A stretch of 37,429 nt of DNA, from assembly GCA_949287225.1 (NCBI GenBank), contig CASEFP010000196.1:1-37429 (forward strand). Direction: 5' to 3'. This document shows, one piece after another, positions 14,856 through 21,646 of this stretch. This DNA comes from an uncultured Lentisphaeria bacterium (GTDB lineage Bacteria > Verrucomicrobiota > Lentisphaeria > Victivallales > UBA1829). The notes under the pieces are model-generated. The model worked only from the letters and a program-made list of their open reading frames with translations. It was not told where the DNA came from and made no database searches. Position numbers and translations under genes: made by a program. How positions within the stretch are numbered: the stretch's first letter is position 1; the number at the start of each line of letters is the position of its first letter.

Positions 14856-16309
14856 TCTTCAAAAAGTCGGTTGATTTCGTCCACTGTGATGTCCGCGAGC
14901 AGATACCCGCCGTCGGAACCGACCTGTCCGTTGATGATGAGTCCGCCGTAGCCGCCGAATTTCTCCGCGTCCGGACTCGGCAGGTAACCCGCCGGATGAT
15001 CCGCGCCCGCGGCAAGCTGGACGAGGAACGTCTGCGCTGCCTTGCTGCGTGCCTTGATGATCTGCCCGTAATAGAGATAGAGCTCGAACGGATTGGAGGC
15101 GATGGCGATGTCGCCCAGGCGGACCACGTTCATGTCAAAGGAGATGCGCGGCGCTTCCTCCTGATCCTCATAGCGGCGCAGAACAGCCTGCGCATTTTTG
15201 ATCAGAACGAAGTGATGCAGCTTGCTGTCATAAGGCCCAGCTCCGCCCTTTTTCTCGTTCGCGTGCGTTTCTGCGCAGAACGCTTCAAATGCCTCTTTCT
15301 CCGGCTGGATTGCCGTCAGGCGCTCCAGTTCCGCTTTCGCCGCGACATACTCCTGATACGAGGCGCGGCGGCGTGGAAGTGAGACGCGTTTTGCCGTGTG
15401 ACGGAAAACAGGGGCGCAGTTGATGTCGCCATATGTCGCCATCTTTACCGCATCCCGCAGACGCTCCGCCATCACCGCGACTCCGTCCTCGTGCCAGAAG
15501 TCGGGTTCTGTCGTGTAATGCCGGACAAGATCGCGTGGTGACTGGCATCCCGCCGGGCTGATCTGATAGAGCGTATGGAACTCCTCTCCGTATTCTTTTT
15601 TCAGCAGTTCACGCGTCGCGCCCGCGAAGTCGGAGGAGACTTTGTAAGTTGCCTCCATGATCTGAGAGGGACAGGCGACGTTCAGAAGCATGCCGGTGCG
15701 TTTTCCCGTCTTGTCAAAGGTGAAGAGCATGTCGACGCCGGAATCCTCGCCGGCTTCCATGCCGATGAAATCGCGCCGGGTGGTATCGCCGTACATTTCG
15801 GCTTTCCCTGTGGAATAGACGGCGCGGCGGCAGTGTCCGACGCGGGCACTCCCGAAAGCGCGGGCGATTCCCCCCTCTTTCCGGGCGCGCCACGCGTTGA
15901 CCAGATTCCAGGCGATGACCGGGACCGCGAATGCTACGTATTCCTCCGTGGACAGGATGTCCGGCCGTTCGGTCGGCTTGAATACGGCGCTTGCGGAGGT
16001 TTGCAGTTTGGCGGAAGGCGCATTGTGAGTATGGATGGCGTTCAGAAAAATATGCTCGGGATTGATTTCCGGAGCAAGTTCTGCGACCGTTTTGCGCACG
16101 AGCTTGTGAAAGGGTTCCTGTACGCCGACATTGTCGATGGATGCTGTCAGAAAGTGTTCGCTGCCGGAGCTGAACGCGACGGCGACTGTTTTCAGTCGGG
16201 AGTGGATTTCATGGGTGAGCCGTTCATAATACTGCCCGTTGAGCGGGATCAGTTTGTCCGTTTCGGGCGTGATGTCCGCCTCGCTCCATCCGATCAGGAG
16301 TTTTTCCAT
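14852..16309 (-). CDS. Neutral/alkaline ceramidase-fold hydrolase, cytoplasmic
   Basis: This 485-residue protein begins LIGWSEADITPE, the first strand of neutral/alkaline ceramidase-like proteins. It has NAIHTHNAPSA (90-100), corresponding to the THTHSGP zinc motif, and SDFAG (226-230), corresponding to the SaDypG motif. SPAGCQSPRD (251-260) stands at the place of the GDxSPN nucleophile loop. The second zinc histidine, normally in an aHPt motif, appears as Cys213 (NVACPSQ). Characterised relatives are secreted N-acylsphingosine amidases; this one has no signal peptide and sits in the middle of a sugar operon between MFS and kinase genes. It therefore probably hydrolyses or rearranges a sugar derivative rather than ceramide. 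The start has GGAGGAAAGGA upstream and lies 3 bp after the MFS stop. Confidence 0.75.
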   Translation of the reverse strand: MEKLLIGWSEADITPETDKLIPLNGQYYERLTHEIHSRLKTVAVAFSSGSEHFLTASIDNVGVQEPFHKLVRKTVAELAPEINPEHIFLNAIHTHNAPSAKLQTSASAVFKPTERPDILSTEEYVAFAVPVIAWNLVNAWRARKEGGIARAFGSARVGHCRRAVYSTGKAEMYGDTTRRDFIGMEAGEDSGVDMLFTFDKTGKRTGMLLNVACPSQIMEATYKVSSDFAGATRELLKKEYGEEFHTLYQISPAGCQSPRDLVRHYTTEPDFWHEDGVAVMAERLRDAVKMATYGDINCAPVFRHTAKRVSLPRRRASYQEYVAAKAELERLTAIQPEKEAFEAFCAETHANEKKGGAGPYDSKLHHFVLIKNAQAVLRRYEDQEEAPRISFDMNVVRLGDIAIASNPFELYLYYGQIIKARSKAAQTFLVQLAAGADHPAGYLPSPDAEKFGGYGGLIINGQVGSDGGYLLADITVDEINRLFEE

Positions 16310-16312
16310 CTT

Positions 16313-17563
16313 TCAAAGTTCCTTTCCTCCCGCGACGCCGGGAGTGTTTCGTTGGGTGAGTTTGATCGCATACAGTACAAACGGGATCAGGAAGATGAAG
16401 CCGCACGCCGCGACAACGTAAACGCTCCGGACCCCGAAGTGATAAATCATTGTTCCGCCGAACGGAGCCGCCAGCAGAAGACCGCAGGTGCGGAAGGTCG
16501 AGCTCCACCCGAAAATCTGCCCGCGTCGCTCCGGCGGCGACGCCTTCGAGAGCATCGTCAGGAATACCGGTTCCAGCCCGCCTGCCGTGACGAATGTGAA
16601 GAAGCGCGAGATTCCGAGTACGGCAAGCGTCGGCGCGAATCCCTGTCCGAGCACGAACAACGCCGACATTACGATCGCCGGAAACGCCACTTTCCCCGGC
16701 GAGAAATGATCGACCAGATAGCCGATGCACACACCAGCCACTACGCCGCCGCAGGCCGCCAGAGCACTGATCCAGCCGGTATGCAGCTCCGTGTTCACAT
16801 GTCCGGCGATGTTTTCCACTTGAAGCGCCAGATACGCTTCGTCGAAGCGCCGTGCGAATGCCATCAGCAGGAAGAGCGAGAGGATCATCCAGACCGTTCT
16901 GCCGAAATCCGGAAGATGGATGGCGCGCTTCCGCGCGGGGATTTCCTGCACGGCGGGCTTCTGCAGGTGCTCGATCGGATTCTCCCGCACGAAGAAGAGG
17001 ACGAGAATCCCGCTGATCAGATACATGCCGCCGCAGAACAGAAAAGCCGTCGTGTATCCGAAATAGTGGACGATCACGGCGCCTGCAAGGTAGCCGAGCA
17101 TATTGCCGCTCCAGACCACCGAGCTCAGCGAGCCGAGCGCGAATCCGTGCTTTTCCTCCGGCGTCGTGGAGACGATCAGCGTCTGGGCGGCGTTTACCGT
17201 TCCCGAGCACATGCTGGTCAGAAAGCGGATGCCGATCAGCGTCCAGATGCCGGGAGCGAATGCCATGCAGGGCATCAGCAGCGCCGCGCCGAAACTCGCG
17301 CGCAGCAGCATGAGCTTCCGTCCGTAGCGGTCGGCGAGCAGTCCCCAGATCGGGGTGAACACCGCGAAACTGGCCATGCCGAAGAAGTAGAACATCGACA
17401 CATACCAGCCGCGCAGATTCGGATCCTCGATTCCGAATTTCACGCGCATGTAGACCGGAATGAACGGCATTGCCGCCGCAAATCCGGCGAGGGAAAGCAG
17501 TTGGGAGAGCCAGATGAAAAAGAGATTTTTTTTCCAGTTGATCTCCTGCAAAGGAACACTCAT
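16313..17563 (-). CDS. MFS transporter, probable sugar or glycoside importer
   Basis: This 416-residue protein has about 12 membrane segments. The loop between segments 2 and 3 holds the family motif GLLADRYGRK (about 79-88), the segment-4 region has RFLTSMCSGTVNAAQTLIVS, and the central loop around residues 205-225 separates the two six-helix halves. Its position inside an operon of cytoplasmic glycosidase-like, oxidoreductase, isomerase and kinase genes suggests uptake of the pathway's substrate; efflux cannot be excluded by sequence. The start overlaps the stop of the Gfo/Idh gene as ATGA and has only a weak ribosome binding site, consistent with translational coupling. Confidence 0.85.
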   Translation of the reverse strand: MSVPLQEINWKKNLFFIWLSQLLSLAGFAAAMPFIPVYMRVKFGIEDPNLRGWYVSMFYFFGMASFAVFTPIWGLLADRYGRKLMLLRASFGAALLMPCMAFAPGIWTLIGIRFLTSMCSGTVNAAQTLIVSTTPEEKHGFALGSLSSVVWSGNMLGYLAGAVIVHYFGYTTAFLFCGGMYLISGILVLFFVRENPIEHLQKPAVQEIPARKRAIHLPDFGRTVWMILSLFLLMAFARRFDEAYLALQVENIAGHVNTELHTGWISALAACGGVVAGVCIGYLVDHFSPGKVAFPAIVMSALFVLGQGFAPTLAVLGISRFFTFVTAGGLEPVFLTMLSKASPPERRGQIFGWSSTFRTCGLLLAAPFGGTMIYHFGVRSVYVVAACGFIFLIPFVLYAIKLTQRNTPGVAGGKEL

Positions 17564-18690
17564 AGCCTGACCCAGCCCCTCTTCGCCGCGGATTCCCTGA
17601 CCTTTTCCAGAAGATACTGAATGTAGATGCCCTGTTCCAGCGTCGGGCCAAGAGGTTTCCTGCGGGAAATCGACTCAAGGAAGGTGTAAAGGCAGTGCAT
17701 GTGTCCGCGCAGCCATCCCATCGGCGCTTTCGGGGTCGGGAAGCCCGCCGGTTTGTCGTAGCGCTGTCCGCAGTCGATCGCCGTCCAGCCACGGAAGCCG
17801 CCGATGGGGCCAGCCTGTGCCGCGCAGTCATAGTAATAGAGTTTGTGCAGATCCATCGAAACCATCCGGAGCGCGCCCTTGCTTCCGTAGATTTCAAAGC
17901 TCATTTCATCCTCGGTTCCGGTGGCGATCTTGGAGGCGTTGATATTGCCGTATGCGCCGTTGGGCAGACGCACGGTTGCAAGCATGTTGTCCTCCGCGTC
18001 GACGCGCACCATTTTCGAGGGATCCTCCGCGGAGGGTCGTTCCGGATACGCAATGTGCGTGACCGCCGAAATTTCGCTGAAATCGCCGAGCAGGTAATTC
18101 ATCAGATCAAGCACATGGCTTCCGAGATCCGCCACGACGCCGCCGCCCGCCGCGCCGGAGAGCTTCCATTTGAGCGGCGCCTTCGGATCGGCGCTTCCCG
18201 AGTGCAGATAGGAGGCGCGGAATTCGAGGATTTCGCCGATGCACCCCTCGTTGATCAGCTGTTTTGCCCGGAGTGTGATCGGGAAAAAGCGGTTCTGGAG
18301 CGTCATCTGGGAGATGCCTTTATACTCCCGGAGCGCCTCCCTGATCCGCATGGCCTCCTCCAGCGTCGCGGTGAGCGGCTTGTCGCAGTAGATGTGCTTG
18401 TTGTGCCGGATAGCGGAGAGAAGTGCCTCGAAATGAAGATTGTTCGGCGTGCAGATGTCCACGATGTCGATGTCCGGATTTTCGGTGATTTCGCGGTAGT
18501 CCGTGACCGCGTGTTCCGCTCCGACCTGCATGGCGCCTTTTTCCGCGGTTTCCGCGCGGGAGGTGCATACGTGCGTGATTCTGCTTCCGAATTCCCGCTG
18601 ATCGTAAAAGAGGGGAATGTTCAGGTGCCCGTAGGCGTGAACCTTCCCGATGAATCCGAATCCGATCATTCCGACTTTATAGGTTTTCAT
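17560..18690 (-). CDS. Gfo/Idh/MocA-family oxidoreductase
   Basis: This 376-residue NAD(P)-dependent sugar or cyclitol dehydrogenase has the N-terminal Rossmann motif VGMIGFGFIGKVHAYG (6-21), then VDICTPNNLHFEALLSAI (about 76-93) and the diagnostic catalytic-lysine motif HIYCDKPLTATLEEA (about 97-111; EKP of the family is DKP here). The second domain begins near 130, with GGGVVADLGSHVLDLMNYLLG (about 182-202) carrying the usual D/H pair. Family members oxidise or epimerise a sugar hydroxyl. AGGAGG precedes the start. It is the first gene of a tightly overlapping five-gene run that ends with the isomerase. The 104-bp gap ahead of it contains an inverted repeat that may be regulatory. Confidence 0.92.
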   Translation of the reverse strand: MKTYKVGMIGFGFIGKVHAYGHLNIPLFYDQREFGSRITHVCTSRAETAEKGAMQVGAEHAVTDYREITENPDIDIVDICTPNNLHFEALLSAIRHNKHIYCDKPLTATLEEAMRIREALREYKGISQMTLQNRFFPITLRAKQLINEGCIGEILEFRASYLHSGSADPKAPLKWKLSGAAGGGVVADLGSHVLDLMNYLLGDFSEISAVTHIAYPERPSAEDPSKMVRVDAEDNMLATVRLPNGAYGNINASKIATGTEDEMSFEIYGSKGALRMVSMDLHKLYYYDCAAQAGPIGGFRGWTAIDCGQRYDKPAGFPTPKAPMGWLRGHMHCLYTFLESISRRKPLGPTLEQGIYIQYLLEKVRESAAKRGWVRL

Positions 18691-18752
18691 TTCGATCCTC
18701 CTGTCGTCTTTTTCCGTTGAATGTATCGCGCAAATCCGTGTTTTTCCAGATT

Positions 18753-18773
18753 TTTTGCTGATTTAGTGCAAAA
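18753..18773. promoter_or_regulatory. Inverted repeat upstream of the Gfo/Idh gene
   Basis: TTTTGC (18753-18758) and GCAAAA (18768-18773) form a 21-bp symmetric site in the 104-bp gap between the GH28 and Gfo/Idh genes. It may be an operator or catabolite-control site for an internal promoter, but I see no clear -35/-10 pair. Confidence 0.3.
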
Positions 18774-18794
18774 GTTTTTCATGCGGATCAGCAT

Positions 18795-20081
18795 TTACAT
18801 TTCATAGGGTTTTCCGAGACGGCAGTCATCCGCGTCGATCTCCGCGGAGTGTTCGGCAAGAAGACCGTATTTCCATGCTGGATGATCGGTCTGCCAGTCG
18901 ATTTCGACATTGCGGAATGTAATGTCACGTGCATGTTTCAGAAAGAAAAACGCCGGATGAAATTCATCCGGGAAAAATTCTCTGCGCGGACTGTCGGAGT
19001 CCAGATACTCCCCGCCGGTGCATGCAAGCCTGATGTCCTCCAGGGATATCTTTTCAATTCTGTTTTCCCGGCTTCCGATGATCGCGGATCCTCGTGAGAC
19101 CGTTCCCCGGAAATGGGAAAAAGCGATTTTTCGTATTGCTTTTCCCGGGGGGAGGCCGGAAAGGGTGTTGTTGCGGGTTTTTATCACAAAGGCCCGTTCC
19201 GCTTCCAGAACGATATTGCTGAGAGTGATCTCTTCGATCTGCACACCCTGGCTGTGCGAAGAATATACGGAAACAAAACAGATGGCGTGCCGTGTATGGT
19301 GAACTATGATGTTGCTGATGGTGCAGAAGCGGATGGCGGCGTTGCCGACTCCGATGCGGAAGGCATTGCATTTTGTGCTCAGAATGCAATTTGTGATAGT
19401 AATATATTCGCAGTTTTTCTTCCGTTTGAGCGGTTCCTGATAGCCGCGGAGTGTAATGCAGTCGTCTCCGGAATCTATGATGCAGTCGCTGATTGTGACG
19501 AAACGGCAGCAGTCGATGTCGATTCCGTCTCCGTTCGGCGTATACGGGTTGTTGCGGATCCGCAGTCCGCGGATTACAGCCTGCTCGCAGCCGTGCAGGA
19601 AGCATGTCCAGTAAGGAGCATCAAAGAGTTCCAGATCCGTGAGTGTGACATTTTCGCATTCGCAGAGAAAAATCATCTGTCCGGGCCGCCAGGGCGGATA
19701 TTCCTCCGGCAGCGGGTAACGGTCGACTGGAATTTCATAGAATGCCCGCCGGTTGCCGTCGATCCGTCCGCCGCCGCGGATGGTGATGTTGTGCTGTTCG
19801 ACGGCGACGATGAAATGCGCGCCGCTGACCTGTTCCGAAGCGAAGACACGGTTCTGTTCGCAGAAGTTGTCCGCGTTGTAGTCCTTTCTGTCCGGACTTG
19901 CCAGCAGAAGTGCGCCGGGGGAGAGATCCAGTCCGCCGTCAGATTTGAGAAAAAGCGTGCCGCTCAGATAGATTCCCGGGGGAAAATAGACCATTCCGCC
20001 CGCATCAATTGCCTTCTGGATTGCCTCCGTGTCGAGGGTGGTTCCGTCGCCCTTTGCACCGAAGTCTCTTACATTGTTCAT
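18795..20081 (-). CDS. Glycoside hydrolase family 28-like protein, no signal peptide
   Basis: This 428-residue right-handed beta-helix protein starts with the DFGAKGDGTTLDTEAIQKAI motif (6-25) shared by polygalacturonases. It has the catalytic-aspartate blocks NGDGIDID (183-190) and SGDDCITL (204-211; Asp206 and Asp207). The histidine block of classical polygalacturonases (GHGxSIGS) is replaced by CNAFRIGVG (238-246), as in several GH28 subgroups acting on substituted or unsaturated uronides. There is no signal peptide, so it should work in the cytoplasm on imported oligosaccharide. AAGGA lies upstream. It begins 44 bp after the aminotransferase gene and is likely co-transcribed with it. Substrate is unknown; a galacturonide or rhamnogalacturonide is inference from family. 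Confidence 0.85.
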   Translation of the reverse strand: MNNVRDFGAKGDGTTLDTEAIQKAIDAGGMVYFPPGIYLSGTLFLKSDGGLDLSPGALLLASPDRKDYNADNFCEQNRVFASEQVSGAHFIVAVEQHNITIRGGGRIDGNRRAFYEIPVDRYPLPEEYPPWRPGQMIFLCECENVTLTDLELFDAPYWTCFLHGCEQAVIRGLRIRNNPYTPNGDGIDIDCCRFVTISDCIIDSGDDCITLRGYQEPLKRKKNCEYITITNCILSTKCNAFRIGVGNAAIRFCTISNIIVHHTRHAICFVSVYSSHSQGVQIEEITLSNIVLEAERAFVIKTRNNTLSGLPPGKAIRKIAFSHFRGTVSRGSAIIGSRENRIEKISLEDIRLACTGGEYLDSDSPRREFFPDEFHPAFFFLKHARDITFRNVEIDWQTDHPAWKYGLLAEHSAEIDADDCRLGKPYEM

Positions 20082-20125
20082 GAAACAAATCCTTGTTTTT
20101 GTGGAAAGCCCCGCTGCTGGAGCAT

Positions 20126-21493
20126 TCAGACCGGGAGTTCCTTTTCGGTTTCCGCGATCGCCTCTTCGATGATGTCCATGCCTTTGAGCGCGACCTCGTC
20201 GGGCATGATGATCGGCGGGCTCATACGCAGAATGTGTCCGGCGGGCACCCAGGCGAGGCCCTTTCCGAACGCCTTCTGATAGACCATCTTTCCGGCCTCG
20301 TCGAACGGAGTCTTGAGGACTTTGTCCCTGACCAGCTCAATGCCGAGCAGACATCCTTTGCAGCGGGTGTCGCCGACGATTCTGTATTTTTCCGTCCAGT
20401 CCGCCATGCGTTTTTTGAAGAGCACTTCGAGTTCCTGCGCATGTTCCAGAAGGCCTTCCTCCTCGATGACCTCGAAGCAGGCGAGGGCCGCGGCGCATGC
20501 CATCGGGTTTCCGCCGTAGCTGGTCGAGGCGCTGATCTTGTCGACCGCGTCCGCATACGGGGTGCGCACCGCCATGCAGGTTACGGGAAATCCGTTGCCG
20601 AAACCCTTGCCGAGCGTGACGACGTCGGGCAGGACGTTCCAGTGTTCACAGCAGAGGATTTTTCCGGTTCTGCCCATGCTGGTGAGAACCTCGTCGGCGA
20701 AGAGCAGGATGTTCCGTTCGTCGAGGAACTTGCGGAGTTTCGGGAAGAAGTCGTCCGGCGGCATGATGCTTCCGCCCCATCCCTGGATCGGTTCGAGGAC
20801 GAATGCGGCAACCTGTCCGGTGGTGGATTCCCGGATGAACTTGTCGTAAAATTCCAGATATCGCTCCGTGTCGAGCGTGCCGTCGGGACGGGTCCACCAC
20901 GGGCGGTAGGTGTCGGGGCGCGGAACCAGATAGAACCCCTCCGGGCGCGCCGGACCGCTGAATTTCGTCATTCTGGCAAGTCCGATCGAATGTCCGCTCT
21001 TGCCGTGGAAATCCATGAAGCAGCTGATGAATTCATGTTTTCCCGTCGCCGCGCGGCAGGTGCGCAGACCGGCTTCGACGGCGGTCGTGCCGCTGTCATA
21101 GAGCTGGAAACACTTGAGGTCGCCGGGGAGAACCGACGCCATCTTTTCGAGCAGTTTCACCTTGATTTCGGTTGTGAAATCGTGCGCGTTCATCAGCTGT
21201 TTCGCGTATTTCGCCACGGCTTCGGAGATCTTCGGATGGCAGTGCCCCAGCGTTGTTACATAAATACCGCTGGAGAAGTCGATGTACTGGTTGCCGTCCA
21301 CGTCCTGGAGCATGCAGCCGGAGCCGCGCTCGAATGCCACAGGAAAGAGTTTCACCTGTCCGGAGAGCCCGCGGTAATATTTGGCCGCCCGTGCATGAAG
21401 TTCTCTGCTTTTCGGCCCGGGAATGGTGTTCGTCACAAGATGCGGATAACGTGCAAGGTCCAGTTGATACGGTGCGGGATTGTACTTGCCCAT
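20126..21493 (-). CDS. Class III (PLP-dependent) aminotransferase
   Basis: This 455-residue fold-type I aminotransferase of the 4-aminobutyrate / ornithine / 2,2-dialkylglycine group has the pyridoxal-phosphate lysine Lys296 in TLGKGFGNGFP, Asp267 in LLFADEV, the DSGTTAVEAGLRTCRAATG phosphate-binding block (133-151), and FVLEPIQGWGGSIMPP (231-246). Members move an amino group from an omega-amino compound to a keto acid. In this setting, between a putative glycosidase and a GH28 protein, the amine may be an amino sugar or an amino-alcohol aglycone. The start has AAGGAG upstream. The promoter and operator half-sites at 21521-21646 suggest direct control by the DeoR-type regulator at 23734. Confidence 0.88.
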   Translation of the reverse strand: MGKYNPAPYQLDLARYPHLVTNTIPGPKSRELHARAAKYYRGLSGQVKLFPVAFERGSGCMLQDVDGNQYIDFSSGIYVTTLGHCHPKISEAVAKYAKQLMNAHDFTTEIKVKLLEKMASVLPGDLKCFQLYDSGTTAVEAGLRTCRAATGKHEFISCFMDFHGKSGHSIGLARMTKFSGPARPEGFYLVPRPDTYRPWWTRPDGTLDTERYLEFYDKFIRESTTGQVAAFVLEPIQGWGGSIMPPDDFFPKLRKFLDERNILLFADEVLTSMGRTGKILCCEHWNVLPDVVTLGKGFGNGFPVTCMAVRTPYADAVDKISASTSYGGNPMACAAALACFEVIEEEGLLEHAQELEVLFKKRMADWTEKYRIVGDTRCKGCLLGIELVRDKVLKTPFDEAGKMVYQKAFGKGLAWVPAGHILRMSPPIIMPDEVALKGMDIIEEAIAETEKELPV

Positions 21494-21520
21494 TTGTCAA
21501 GACTCCTTGTTTTCTGTGGG

Positions 21521-21613
21521 ATGTTAAAAAAAAATCAGAAAGACTGCCTTTGCTTTGGATGAACTATAACATCACGCCGCTTTTTCGCAAGAGAAAATCG
21601 TATCTGGATGTTA
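21521..21613. promoter_or_regulatory. Cluster of ATGTTA half-sites ahead of the aminotransferase gene
   Basis: ATGTTA occurs at 21521-21526 and 21608-21613 and its complement TAACAT at 21567-21572, the last overlapping the predicted -10 box. Together with the full palindrome at 21630-21646 this gives five hexamers in 126 bp, suggesting cooperative repressor binding. Confidence 0.45.
21563..21590 (-). promoter_or_regulatory. Predicted promoter of the aminotransferase-GH28 transcript
   Basis: On the minus strand TTGCGA (21590-21585) and TATAGT (21568-21563) are spaced by 16 bp, about 70 bp ahead of the start. The -35 box lies in the 11-base string TCTTGCGAAAA, which is repeated in the promoter of the 650-residue protein gene (23645-23655). 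A TAACAT half-site overlaps the -10 box. Confidence 0.5.
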
Positions 21614-21629
21614 TTTTATTTAAAATAAT

Positions 21630-21646
21630 ATGTTATTTTTTAACAT
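21630..21646. promoter_or_regulatory. Palindromic operator ATGTTA-N5-TAACAT (copy 1)
   Basis: This is a perfect 6+6 palindrome with a 5-base centre. It includes the stop codon of the 650-residue protein gene and lies upstream of the aminotransferase promoter. The identical palindrome with identical spacing occurs at 23692-23708 in front of the DeoR-family regulator gene, the natural candidate to bind both. Confidence 0.65.

Noticed and set aside
15575..17620. 681-codon plus-strand frame opposite the ceramidase-like and MFS genes
   Set aside because: It crosses the junction of two well-supported genes, has no family resemblance, and has the composition typical of antisense frames.
20093..21562. 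489-codon plus-strand frame opposite the aminotransferase
   Set aside because: Antisense to a protein with all catalytic residues; no start signal.
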